A stretch of DNA of 64,000 nucleotides from Phycisphaerales bacterium (lineage in GTDB: Bacteria; Planctomycetota; Phycisphaerae; SM23-33), in NCBI GenBank assembly GCA_018644725.1, contig JABGPZ010000044.1, positions 1 through 64,000 on the forward strand, given 5' to 3'. The position numbers and the translations under genes were made by a program. A model generated the notes under the pieces. It saw nothing but the letters and a program-made list of their open reading frames with translations. It was not told where the DNA came from and did not search any database. Positions 9,459-18,103 of the stretch are shown piece after piece (position 1 is the first letter of the stretch; the number at the start of each line of letters is the position of its first letter).

Positions 9459-9625
9459 GAGGTGAGAGACCGCCCGCGACAGAGGTGAGAGCCTGTCGAA
9501 GGCCGCGAGCCTGAGAACTCGCGCCACCATACCGCAGGGCCTGAGAATCCTGCGATCAGACTGAACTTCAAGGTTCCGTCTGACGAGAGAGCCCGTGGCC
9601 TGCTGAACGCAGGTCGCTAACGAAG

Positions 9626-9662
9626 AACCCCACCGGATTAGCCTGACATCGGTGGGGTTTTT
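9626..9662 (+). terminator. Strong rho-independent terminator closing the PEP-CTERM unit
   Basis: Ten-pair stem AACCCCACCG / CGGTGGGGTT around a 14-base loop, followed by T residues. It marks the right end of the hairpin array. Confidence 0.9.
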
Positions 9663-9866
9663 CTATGCGCACACGGAATGGGGGACTCTTGTGGTTTGCT
9701 GCTGGCTGCGGCGTCGGCCTATGCGCACACGGAATGGGGGTCCGAGGAGAGAGGAGAGAGCGGAAGGGGAGATCGTGGTGTTGTGAGGGATTTTGTGTGT
9801 TTTATGTGGGATTGATATGATATGATGATCAAGGATACCAATCACCCGAAAGGAAGTTCTCTCTCC

Positions 9867-11372
9867 ATGAATATTCAACACAACCGTCGACGTTTTCTGC
9901 AACTGATGGGCACTACTGCAGCCGGCATGGCGTTGCCACGTGCCGCTCGGGCGGCTGATGCCAAACTCGCGACAGCTCCCAAATCGGCCACGCCCAACTT
10001 TATCGTCATTTTAGCTGACGACCAGGGCTATCAGGACATGGGGTGTTTCGGGTCGCCGAAGATCAAGACGCCGAACCTCGATCAGATGGCCAAAGAGGGC
10101 ATGCGGTTCACCGATTTCTATTCGGCCTGTTCGATCTGCTCGCCATCGCGCGCGGCATTGCTGACGGGCTGCTATCCGCCGCGCATCGGCTTGACGCGAG
10201 TTCTTTTTCCGCGTGATCCCGCCGGCCTGAACCCCCAAGAGACCACCATTGCCGACCTGCTCAAGACGCGCGGCTATGCCACGGCCTGTGTGGGCAAATG
10301 GCACATCGGCCACCTGCCGAAATTCCTGCCGACCAGCCAGGGCTTCGACAGCTACTTCGGCATTCCGTATTCCAACGACATGACGATCGCGAAGAACATG
10401 ACCGCCGCCAAGGACGCGAAACTGCCCGACGGCATGACGGCCAAGTCGATGAAAACCGCGCCGGAGAAAAAGAACCACGTCCCGCTTATGCGCGACACCG
10501 AGGTCATCGAATATCCCTGCGACCAGTCCACGCTCACCCAGCGCTACACGGCCGAGGCGATCAAGTTTATCACCGCGAGCAAGGACAAGCCGTTCTTCCT
10601 CTACATGCCCCACACCATGCCCCATACTCCGCTGTTCGCGTCGCCAAAGTTCAAGGGTAAATCTGCGCGCGGGCTCTATGGCGACGTGATCGAGGAGATG
10701 GACTGGTCGGTCGGTGAGATCCGCAAGACGCTCAAGGCGCTCGGGATCGACAAGAACACGCTCGTGATCTACACGTCCGACAACGGCCCGTGGTTGAGCA
10801 AGGGCAAAGATGGCGGCTGTGCTAAACCCTTGCGCGGCGCGAAATTCGATACGTGGGATGGCGGGATGCGCGAACCGACCGTGATGAGTTGGACCGGGAC
10901 GATCCCGGCCGGGACGGTGTGCAAAGAGGTCGCTTCGACCATTGATCTCCTGCCGACGCTCGCGAAACTCGCCGGCGCGAAATTGCCCGAGGTGACGATT
11001 GATGGGAAGGACATTTACCCGCTGCTGGCGGGGACACCGGACGCGAAATCGCCCCACGACGCATTCTATTTTTACCGTCACGATAACCTTGAAGCCGTCC
11101 GCTCGGGGCAATGGAAACTGCGCAAGGGCGCACTGTACAATCTGCGCGCGGACATTTCCGAGAGCAAGGACGTGGCCGCGAAGCATCCCGATGTCGTCAA
11201 GCGTCTCAAGGCGATGATGAAGACCTTCGATGCCAAGCTCAAGGCCAACTCCAGGCCTCTTGGTGGGGCCCTCGCTGCAAAGAAACCGAAATCGAAGCCG
11301 AAAAACAAACCAAAGCCAAAGCCAAAACCGAAGTCGAAAAAGAAAAAATCCCGCACGGCGGAGAGCATCTAG
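9867..11372 (+). CDS. Tat-exported arylsulfatase-type sulfatase
   Basis: Type I sulfatase of 501 residues, predicted to remove sulfate esters from polysaccharides or other organic sulfates outside the cytoplasm. The N-terminus has a twin-arginine signal (NRRRFLQLMG). The metal-binding start FIVILADDQGYQDMG follows. The activation motif CSPSR has its cysteine near residue 91; this residue must be oxidised to formylglycine. The GKWHIGH and YTSDNGP blocks are present. The tail is a Lys/Pro run of about 30 residues, odd for the family. I place the start at 9867, where the Tat signal begins, rather than at the longer upstream frame. The substrate cannot be read from the sequence. Confidence 0.92.
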   Translation: MNIQHNRRRFLQLMGTTAAGMALPRAARAADAKLATAPKSATPNFIVILADDQGYQDMGCFGSPKIKTPNLDQMAKEGMRFTDFYSACSICSPSRAALLTGCYPPRIGLTRVLFPRDPAGLNPQETTIADLLKTRGYATACVGKWHIGHLPKFLPTSQGFDSYFGIPYSNDMTIAKNMTAAKDAKLPDGMTAKSMKTAPEKKNHVPLMRDTEVIEYPCDQSTLTQRYTAEAIKFITASKDKPFFLYMPHTMPHTPLFASPKFKGKSARGLYGDVIEEMDWSVGEIRKTLKALGIDKNTLVIYTSDNGPWLSKGKDGGCAKPLRGAKFDTWDGGMREPTVMSWTGTIPAGTVCKEVASTIDLLPTLAKLAGAKLPEVTIDGKDIYPLLAGTPDAKSPHDAFYFYRHDNLEAVRSGQWKLRKGALYNLRADISESKDVAAKHPDVVKRLKAMMKTFDAKLKANSRPLGGALAAKKPKSKPKNKPKPKPKPKSKKKKSRTAESI

Positions 11373-11510
11373 GGACAATGGCGGGCAGTAAGTTTCCCGT
11401 CATTGGTGTCCCTGAATTCGTGCAGGCAGGATGCTCGCACCACAAAAAACACGGCCTGCGGAAATTACCCGCAACAGGGTAAGAAAGGCCGGAGGAAAGA
11501 CAGGCGTAGA

Positions 11511-11552
11511 AAATGGGCATGATTTGACATGAAATGGGCATGATTTGACATG
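11511..11552 (+). repeat. Perfect 21-base tandem duplication upstream of deoC
   Basis: Two adjacent identical 21-base units, each containing GGGCATGATTTGACAT. A TTGACA lies in each unit. The unit equals two helical turns, which would place two identical sites on one DNA face. The spacing to the downstream TATACT (11562-11567) is not ideal for a promoter. Confidence 0.85.
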
Positions 11553-11608
11553 ATAGGACGTTATACTCAACTGGGACCGCTACGATTCCACGACCAAAGG
11601 ACTCTATA

Positions 11609-12307
11609 ATGAAGTTGGATAGCAAAGAACTCGCGCGCATGATCGACCTGAGTTGCGTTCGCGCCGACAGCACACTCGCCGAGCTGTCGGATGCGGTGGC
11701 CCTCGCCAAGCGCTATGACATCTTCTGCCTGTTTGCGCTCCCGGCGCACACGGCGCAGCTGGTGGAGATGATCGCCGACCGCGACGACATGATCGTCGGC
11801 GGGGTGGTCGGTTTCCCTGATGGCGGGGCGACGACGGCCGGCAAAGTGTCCGAGGCGAAGGAACTCATTGCCGCGGGCGTCAGCGAGCTGGACATGGTGA
11901 ACAATATTGCGTGGCTCAAGGGCGGCGATGATACTGCCTATGAGGCCGACATCCGCGCGGTCGTCGAGACCGGTGCCCAAGCGGGGATTCCCGTGAAGGT
12001 GATCCTTGAATGCCACTATCTGACCGACGCGGAGATTTCGCGCGCGTGCGAGCTTGCGGCCAATGCGGGCGCGGCGTGGGTGAAAACCGGCACGGGCTGG
12101 GCACCGACTGGCGCGACGCTGGAGAACGTGGCGCTGATGAAGAAGACCGTTGGCGAGCGCTGTAAGGTCAAAGCGGCCGGCGGCGTGCGCGATATCGAAA
12201 CCATCGAAGCGATGATCGACCGCGGCGTCGAGCGCTTCGGTATTGGCGTGCGAACCGCCCAGGCCATCCTCGAAGGCCTCGCCGCTCCGGCGGATGCGAC
12301 CTACTAA
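11609..12307 (+). CDS. deoC: Deoxyribose-phosphate aldolase
   Basis: Cleaves 2-deoxyribose 5-phosphate to glyceraldehyde 3-phosphate and acetaldehyde in deoxynucleoside breakdown; cytoplasmic TIM barrel of 232 residues. The Schiff-base lysine is in WVKTGTG (near residue 159), the second catalytic lysine in VKAAGGVRD (near 189), and the ELDMVNN acidic block is present. Length and blocks fit the bacterial DeoC family, although related LsrF/FbaB aldolases share the fold. It is 46 bases before the HzsA-related gene and on the same strand; a functional link is not obvious. Confidence 0.93.
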   Translation: MKLDSKELARMIDLSCVRADSTLAELSDAVALAKRYDIFCLFALPAHTAQLVEMIADRDDMIVGGVVGFPDGGATTAGKVSEAKELIAAGVSELDMVNNIAWLKGGDDTAYEADIRAVVETGAQAGIPVKVILECHYLTDAEISRACELAANAGAAWVKTGTGWAPTGATLENVALMKKTVGERCKVKAAGGVRDIETIEAMIDRGVERFGIGVRTAQAILEGLAAPADATY

Positions 12308-12353
12308 TAGGCACGACGAATACACTCCCACTGAAGATTTTAGCGAAAGACAA

Positions 12354-14972
12354 ATGATGCAGATTAACACGATAACGAAACGAACGATGATGACCCTCGT
12401 GGCCGTTTTGGCCGCCGGCGCGATTTGTTTGTGTGCGACTCAAACGATGGCCGTGCCCAAGACCAAAGCAAAAGCGAAGGCCAAACCCAGACTCAAGGCC
12501 AAGGCTTCCAAACCCGTTTCCAAGGCTACTCCCAAGGCGATCTCTGCCGAATCGATCCAGGCCGCGATCAGCGCGCTCGAAGTGAAGTTCGGCGATACCT
12601 ATGACGGTGAAGGCTTCCTCAAGACACTCGCCGCTGCGAAAACGCCGGCCGAGCTTGCCGCAGTCCAACGCGCCGCGCTGATTACGAATAACCCTTATTT
12701 TGCGGGCAAGGAACTGCTCTACGTCGTCCGCAAGCAGTATCGCAAGGACCACCACAACACCGCGACGCTGTTCATGAAGAACGAAGTCAATTCCGGCAGC
12801 TTCGATGGCGGCGGGACGATGAAAGCGTTCGACATCGCGACGGAAAAAACCCGCACATTGGTCGATTCCCCCACTGGGGTCGTGCGCGATCCGGACGTGA
12901 GTTACGACGGAAAGACCGTCCTGTTCTCGTGGCGCAAATCCAAGGCCGACGAGTATCATATTTACGAAATGAACGCTGACGGCAGCAATGTCCGGGCGCT
13001 CACCAGCCATCCGGAAGTGGCCGATGTCGATCCGATCTACATGGGCGATGGCGACATCGTGTTCACCTCGACGCGCGAGCCGAAATATTGCATGTGCAAC
13101 GTCCACATCATGGCGAACCTGTATCGTATGAAGCCCGACGGAGCGAACATTCATCAGATCGGCCGCAGCACGCTTTTCGAAGGCCACCCGGCCGTATTGC
13201 CTGATGGGCGCATTATTTATGATCGATGGGAATATGTCGACCGGAACTTTGGCGACGCCCAGGGCCTGTGGGTGGTCAACCCCGATGGCACGAACCACGC
13301 GATTTTCTATGGCAACAACACGCCCAGCCCCGGCGGCGTGATCGACCCGCAGCCGATCCCTGGCAGCAAGAAAATCGTCGCGATTTTCAGCTCGTGTCAC
13401 GATCGGGCGTGGGGCGCGATGGCGATGATCGACCGCACCAAAGGTGTCGATGGCAAAGCGCCCGTCGTGCGCACCTGGCCGGAATCGGCAAAGGCACTCG
13501 TGCGCGACCCCGGACAGGCCAACGGCGTGTGGGACACCTTCTGTCGCGTCAAGCCGAGATACGAAGATCCCAAGCCGCTGGACGAAAATTTCATCCTCGT
13601 CAGTCGCGAAGTTGCACCCGGCAAGGAGATCATGGGTCTGTTTCTCGTGGACACGTTCGGCAACGAAATCCTGATCCACACCGAGGGCGCGGGATGCTTC
13701 GATCCGATGCTGATCGCTACGCGCGCCAAGCCGCACCCCCTTGCGCTCCACCGCGACTTCAACGGCAAGAATGGCCGATTCTATGTGATGAACGCGCACG
13801 AAGGCACGCACATGGAAGGCGTCAAGCCCGGCGATGTGAAGTTCCTCCGCGTGTGCGAAACGCCCGCAAAACTTGCGTGGACTGTTCCGAAATGGGGCGG
13901 CCAGGGCGTGCATCGCCCGGCGATCAACTGGCACGATTTTTCCACCAAGCGCGTACTCGGCACGGTCCCGATTGAATCCGACGGCAGTTGCCATTTTGAA
14001 GTGCCGCACGATCGATTCGTCTTCTTCCAGCTGCTCGACGAAAACCGCCAGCTCGTCCAGACGATGCGCAGTGGCGTGATCGTCCAGTCGGGCGAATTGC
14101 TCGGCTGCGTCGGCTGTCATGAAGACCGCATCAAGAGTTCCACCCGTGGCCGCGCTATGCCCATCGCGCTCAAAAACAAGGCCGTCAAACTCCAATCGCC
14201 CGACGGCGAAGCGATGAACTATCTCAAGCACGTCCAGCCCGTGTTCGATCGCAACTGTATTAAGTGTCACGACTTCGGCAAGCCTGGCGCGAAGCGTGTG
14301 ATCCTCGCGGGCGACATGACGATGGTGTTCAATGCGTCCTACATTTCGATGTGGTCGCAGTGGAAATCGAAGAAGCCGATCATTCGTCCCATCGGCGCAG
14401 GCCCGGCGGAAATCCTTCAGCCGCGCACCTGGGGCAGTCACGGATCGCTGCTGTCGAAGGTGTACATGGGCAAGCATCCCACGCACCCGAAGATTACCGT
14501 TCCCGAGGCCGACCAGCACATGCTGTCGATGTGGCAGGACCTCAATTGCCCGTATTACCCGGACTATCTCTCGGCCTATCCCAACGGCCTCGGCGGGCGC
14601 TGTCCGCTGACGGGTGCCCAGCTCAAGAAACTCGGGAGCCTCACGGGCAAGAATCTGTCGGGTCGCGAGATGTGGGGACATATCCGCAAGGTCGGTCCGC
14701 TGGTGAGCTTCAGCCGACCGGAGATCTCGCCGTGTCTCGCGAAGCTCAAAAAGGGGGCCGCGAAATACAAACAGGCCCTCGCGATTATCCAGGCCGGCGC
14801 GGCGATGTTGAAGAAAACACCGCGCGCGGAGATGGCCGGCTTTGTGCCGTGCGAAGACAACCGCAAGCGGCTGGAGAAGTATACCCGTTTGATGGAGCAG
14901 GAACGCGCCAGCCGTGACGCACTGCGCGACGGCACGAAGGTCTACGATCCCGGCCTCGCCCCGAAGAAATAA
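12354..14972 (+). CDS. HzsA-related exported di-heme protein with beta-propeller domain
   Basis: Large exported protein of 872 residues. A signal peptide ends about residue 36 and is followed by a Lys/Ala/Pro-rich stretch. Residues about 150-420 have PD40/TolB-like propeller repeats (DPDVSYDGKTVLFSWR, HIYEMNADGSN, PAVLPDGRIIYDRW). The family is the one annotated as hydrazine synthase alpha-like (HzsA-related) in PVC genomes. Two c-type heme motifs are present: CVGCH near residue 585 and CIKCH near 635. True hydrazine synthesis is not implied, since no other subunit is in the window. An electron-transfer or redox role at the cell surface is the inference. ATGATG at 12354 is chosen for the signal peptide; its ribosome site is weak. 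Confidence 0.82.
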   Translation: MMQINTITKRTMMTLVAVLAAGAICLCATQTMAVPKTKAKAKAKPRLKAKASKPVSKATPKAISAESIQAAISALEVKFGDTYDGEGFLKTLAAAKTPAELAAVQRAALITNNPYFAGKELLYVVRKQYRKDHHNTATLFMKNEVNSGSFDGGGTMKAFDIATEKTRTLVDSPTGVVRDPDVSYDGKTVLFSWRKSKADEYHIYEMNADGSNVRALTSHPEVADVDPIYMGDGDIVFTSTREPKYCMCNVHIMANLYRMKPDGANIHQIGRSTLFEGHPAVLPDGRIIYDRWEYVDRNFGDAQGLWVVNPDGTNHAIFYGNNTPSPGGVIDPQPIPGSKKIVAIFSSCHDRAWGAMAMIDRTKGVDGKAPVVRTWPESAKALVRDPGQANGVWDTFCRVKPRYEDPKPLDENFILVSREVAPGKEIMGLFLVDTFGNEILIHTEGAGCFDPMLIATRAKPHPLALHRDFNGKNGRFYVMNAHEGTHMEGVKPGDVKFLRVCETPAKLAWTVPKWGGQGVHRPAINWHDFSTKRVLGTVPIESDGSCHFEVPHDRFVFFQLLDENRQLVQTMRSGVIVQSGELLGCVGCHEDRIKSSTRGRAMPIALKNKAVKLQSPDGEAMNYLKHVQPVFDRNCIKCHDFGKPGAKRVILAGDMTMVFNASYISMWSQWKSKKPIIRPIGAGPAEILQPRTWGSHGSLLSKVYMGKHPTHPKITVPEADQHMLSMWQDLNCPYYPDYLSAYPNGLGGRCPLTGAQLKKLGSLTGKNLSGREMWGHIRKVGPLVSFSRPEISPCLAKLKKGAAKYKQALAIIQAGAAMLKKTPRAEMAGFVPCEDNRKRLEKYTRLMEQERASRDALRDGTKVYDPGLAPKK

Positions 14973-15048
14973 AGAGACAGAAACGGGCAGGCGAGATGCC
15001 TGGACCACAATACGACAAGAACCATATATTCTGTATCGGGAGATGATG

Positions 15049-16569
15049 ATGGACCATGTGATTGCCTACGACTTCGGAACGGGCGGCATTAAGGCCTCGC
15101 TTTATACCCCTGCGGGCGAGTGCGTCGCGAGCCATTTTGCGACGTATGAGACGAGCTATCCCAACACGGGCTGGCACGAGCAGCGCCCCGAAGATTGGTG
15201 GGTGGCGACCGTCGATGCCACGCGCAGTTTGCTGGCGGAAACCGATGTCGACCCCGCTGGCATTGGCGCAATTGGCATTTCCGGGCACTCCCTCGCACTG
15301 GTTCCCCTCGGCGCCGAAGGCGAATTGTTGCGCGATCAGGCGATGATCTGGTCGGACTCTCGGCCGGACACCCAGCCGGCGGATTTCTTTCAGCACATCA
15401 GCGAGGAAGAATGGTATCGGATCACGGGCAACGGTTTCCCGCCGTCGTTGTATACCGCGTTTAAGATCATGTGGTTGCGCGACAACGAGCCAGATGTCTA
15501 CGCGAAAATCGACAAAGTGCTCGGCTCGAAGGACTATATTAATTTCCGCATGACGGGCGCGGTGGCGACGGACTATTCCTATGCGTCGGGTTGCGGCGTG
15601 TGGGACTTGCACAATTGGTGTTACAGCGAGACCCTGCTCACGGCGAGCGGGTTGGACCGTTCGATCTTCCCCGACGCGGTTGCCTCCAGCGAGGTCGTCG
15701 GAAAATTGACGGCCGATGCTGCGGGTGAACTGGGCCTGGCAGCGGGCGTGAAAGTGGTCGCGGGCGGCGTGGACAATTCGTGCATGGCCCTGGGCGCTCG
15801 CGCCTTCCGCGAGGGCGACGTCTACAACTCGATGGGCTCGTCGAGCTGGATCGCAGTCACCAGCGAAACTCCGCTCTTGGACGATTCGTCCCGGCCGTAT
15901 GTGTTCGCGCATGTGGTCCCCGACAAATTCACATCCGCGATTGGCGTGTTCAGCACCGGCTCGAGCTTGCGCTGGATCCGTGAGCCCCTCGGGACGAACC
16001 TCGACGCCCCGGCCGAGGCCGCCGGAAAGCGCGTCTTTGAACTGATTCTCGACATGGCCTACGCGTCGGAAATTGGTGCCAAGGGTGCGCTGTTTCTGCC
16101 GACGATGGCGGGAGGCTCCAGCCTCGATCCGAGCCAGAACGTGCGCGGCGCGTTTGTCGGGCTCGACCTCGGCCAAGGCCAGGGCGATCTGTTCCGCGCG
16201 GTGATCGAGGGGATTTCGATGAGCCAGGCGCTGGCAGTGCGGGCGCTGGGATCGTTGACGGCGCTCTCGGGCGAAATGCTCGCTGTGGGCGGCGGGAATC
16301 GCGGCGACGCGTGGATGCAGATCTACGCGGACCTCTATGACAAGGCGATGGTCCGCACGAACATCGGCCAACAGGCAGCCGCTCTCGGCGCGGCCGCGGT
16401 GGCGCTGGTGGGTGTGGGGCTGTGGGACGATTATTCACCCATCGCGGACATCCACAAGGTCCAGAGTGTTATTCGCCCAAACCACGAAACTCAGGGCGAG
16501 TACCAAACCCTTCTGGCGAAATTTAAACGCCTCAATGAACACCTCTGCCAATTTGCGGAGGAGGGTTAA
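15049..16569 (+). CDS. FGGY-family carbohydrate kinase (xylulokinase-like)
   Basis: ATP-dependent sugar kinase of about 506 residues. The N-terminal phosphate-binding block is IAYDFGTGGIKASLY, followed by GISGHSLALVPL and MIWSDSRP. The C-domain has NSMGSSSWIAVTSE and the AVGGGNRGDAWMQIYADL adenosine block. These fit the xylulokinase branch of FGGY kinases, but the sugar is not certain. Three ATG codons stand in tandem at 15043-15051; the third is best placed behind GGGAG. The gene converges on hflX and their stop codons overlap in TTAA. It could act with deoC and the sulfatase in carbohydrate use, an inference from neighbourhood only. Confidence 0.88.
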   Translation: MDHVIAYDFGTGGIKASLYTPAGECVASHFATYETSYPNTGWHEQRPEDWWVATVDATRSLLAETDVDPAGIGAIGISGHSLALVPLGAEGELLRDQAMIWSDSRPDTQPADFFQHISEEEWYRITGNGFPPSLYTAFKIMWLRDNEPDVYAKIDKVLGSKDYINFRMTGAVATDYSYASGCGVWDLHNWCYSETLLTASGLDRSIFPDAVASSEVVGKLTADAAGELGLAAGVKVVAGGVDNSCMALGARAFREGDVYNSMGSSSWIAVTSETPLLDDSSRPYVFAHVVPDKFTSAIGVFSTGSSLRWIREPLGTNLDAPAEAAGKRVFELILDMAYASEIGAKGALFLPTMAGGSSLDPSQNVRGAFVGLDLGQGQGDLFRAVIEGISMSQALAVRALGSLTALSGEMLAVGGGNRGDAWMQIYADLYDKAMVRTNIGQQAAALGAAAVALVGVGLWDDYSPIADIHKVQSVIRPNHETQGEYQTLLAKFKRLNEHLCQFAEEG

Positions 16570-17864
16570 GAGACGTCGAAATTCAGGTTGGCCTGGTCTC
16601 CGAACAGTCGCTCGATTTCGAGAATGTGGACCGACGGGAGAATCGCTTCCAGCGTAGCGGTGGTGTCGGTGTAGTCCTGGCGGAGAATTTCGCCGTGTTG
16701 TGTGATGTACTGAATCAGCTTGCCATTGCGGACGTCGGTGGAAATTTCCACCTGCCGATTCAGCCCCGCCGCGCGGTGGGCGACGGCCTCGATCAGCGCG
16801 TCAGTCCCCTCGCCGGTAACGGCCGAGACGTGAATCGCGTCGGGGAATTTCGCTGACAACACCTGATACACCGTCGGATCTTGGACGCAGTCAATTTTGT
16901 TCAGCAGCAACACCGTGCGCCGGGGGTCACAGTCAAGCTCTTCCAGCACATCTTCCACGGCGCAGATCTGCTCCATGACCATGTGGCTGGAGGCGTCGGC
17001 AACGTGCAGTAGCAAATCCGCGTGGATCGCTTCTTCGAGCGTCGCGCGGAAGCTGGCGACGAGGTGGTGGGGCAGGTCGCGAATGAATCCGACGGTGTCG
17101 CTGAGGAGGACTTCGGTCTTGCCATCAATGCCCCAGCGGCGGGTGCGCGTTTCGAGCGTCGCGAAAAGTTTGTTCTCCGCGAGCACATCCGAACCCGTCA
17201 GCAGATTCAGCATTGTCGACTTGCCGACGTTGGTATAGCCCACGAGGCAGACGCAGAACTGGTCCTGGCGCCGCTTGACTTCGCGGACTTTGCGCTTGTC
17301 GATTTCGGTCAACTTTTTCTTGAGGAACGAGATCCGTTTTTGGACGATCCGGCGGTCGGTTTCGATCTGCCGTTCCCCCGGGCCGCGCGTGCCCACGCCG
17401 CCGCCGTGGCGGTCGAGGTGGGTCCACATGCCCGTCAGGCGCGGGTAGGTATATTCCAGCTGGGCGAGTTCAACTTGCAGACTCGACTGGGCAGATTTCG
17501 AGTGCGCCGCGAAGATGTCGAGGATTAACTCGCTGCGGTCAATGACTTTCGCCTGGGTGATGCGTTCGAGTTCGCGGATCTGCGCGGGGGAGAGGTCGTT
17601 GTCGAAAATCACGACGTCGATCTCGTTCATTTCCACGCGCAGGGCAATTTCCTCGGCCTTGCCTTTGCCGATATAGTGCCCGGAGTGGGGGAGTCTGCGT
17701 TTGCACACAATTTCATCGCACACCATCGCATCGGCCGTCTTGGCCAGCGAACGCAACTCGCCCAAGGGGTCGTGGGGGTCGGCGGTGGATTCCGGAAGCA
17801 GCACGCACACAAGCAGGGTTCGTTCCTGCTGGACAGCCATATCGTCACGAAGGTCGGTATTCAT
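16566..17864 (-). CDS. hflX: Ribosome-associated GTPase HflX
   Basis: GTPase that binds the 50S subunit and rescues stalled ribosomes under stress; 432 residues, cytoplasmic. The N-domain has HYIGKGKAEEI, FDNDLSPAQ and RSELILDIFAAHSKS. The GGVGTRGPGERQIETDRR linker is a hallmark of the family. The G domain has GYTNVGKST (G1), DTVGFIRDLPH (G3) and NKID (G4). I start at the ATG at 17864, preceded by AAGGAGA, rather than at the 19-codon longer frame. Convergent with the sugar kinase gene, sharing three bases at the stops. Confidence 0.96.
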   Translation of the reverse strand: MNTDLRDDMAVQQERTLLVCVLLPESTADPHDPLGELRSLAKTADAMVCDEIVCKRRLPHSGHYIGKGKAEEIALRVEMNEIDVVIFDNDLSPAQIRELERITQAKVIDRSELILDIFAAHSKSAQSSLQVELAQLEYTYPRLTGMWTHLDRHGGGVGTRGPGERQIETDRRIVQKRISFLKKKLTEIDKRKVREVKRRQDQFCVCLVGYTNVGKSTMLNLLTGSDVLAENKLFATLETRTRRWGIDGKTEVLLSDTVGFIRDLPHHLVASFRATLEEAIHADLLLHVADASSHMVMEQICAVEDVLEELDCDPRRTVLLLNKIDCVQDPTVYQVLSAKFPDAIHVSAVTGEGTDALIEAVAHRAAGLNRQVEISTDVRNGKLIQYITQHGEILRQDYTDTTATLEAILPSVHILEIERLFGDQANLNFDVS

Positions 17865-18103
17865 CAGTCTCCTTGGGAGGGAAGAAAATAGGATTGAGGG
17901 GTTATTATAGCGATCCACCATGAGAAAAAATATGATTTTTTTGACTCTGACGGTGGAAACTATGGATTGGAACGAGTATAGTTAAATAAGAAGTTTACGG
18001 AGCGGGTCAGACAGACGGGACTATCTGCTGATGCCGAAGGGCGTATTGAAGAGTTGTCTTACAATTACAATGATGGTTTGACCCCAAGCGAAAGGAAATG
18101 GCT

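Larger units (their letters stand above)
8668..9662 (+). ncRNA. Structured trailer with an array of TGAG-loop hairpins
   Basis: About 1 kb with no believable gene between the PEP-CTERM stop and a strong terminator. Many perfect stems are visible: CCGCCGG/CCGGCGG (8693-8714), CGATGC/GCATCG (8921-8939), GAGAGGC/GCCTCTC (8948-8974), GAGCGCG/CGCGCTC (8989-9006), and a 12+4-pair hairpin with loop ATTGAGCC (9107-9148). From 9225 a dense series follows: 9225-9244, 9252-9271, 9274-9295, 9298-9318, 9427-9446, 9454-9475, 9477-9498, 9504-9523, 9533-9554. Each has a 5-6 pair stem of different sequence and a loop holding TGAG, mostly TGAGA. This looks like conserved RNA structure; whether it is a 3' UTR or a processed RNA is not known. 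Confidence 0.6.

Noticed and set aside
9225-9554. CRISPR array in the trailer
   Set aside because: There is no constant repeat with unique spacers. Stems vary while loops stay constant, and no cas genes are present.
9141-9571. Minus-strand frames of 82 and 129 codons over the trailer
   Set aside because: They resemble each other only because the DNA under them is duplicated, and they carry no start signal or domain.
8668-9662. Integron cassette array (attC sites)
   Set aside because: No integrase, no cassette genes between hairpins, and no attC-type core sites.
12354-14972. Evidence for anammox metabolism
   Set aside because: HzsA-related proteins occur in many non-anammox genomes, and no hydrazine synthase beta/gamma or hydrazine dehydrogenase gene is present.
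12168-15008. 946-codon open frame opposite the HzsA-related gene
   Set aside because: Antisense shadow. It crosses the ends of deoC and the cytochrome gene and has no recognisable domain.
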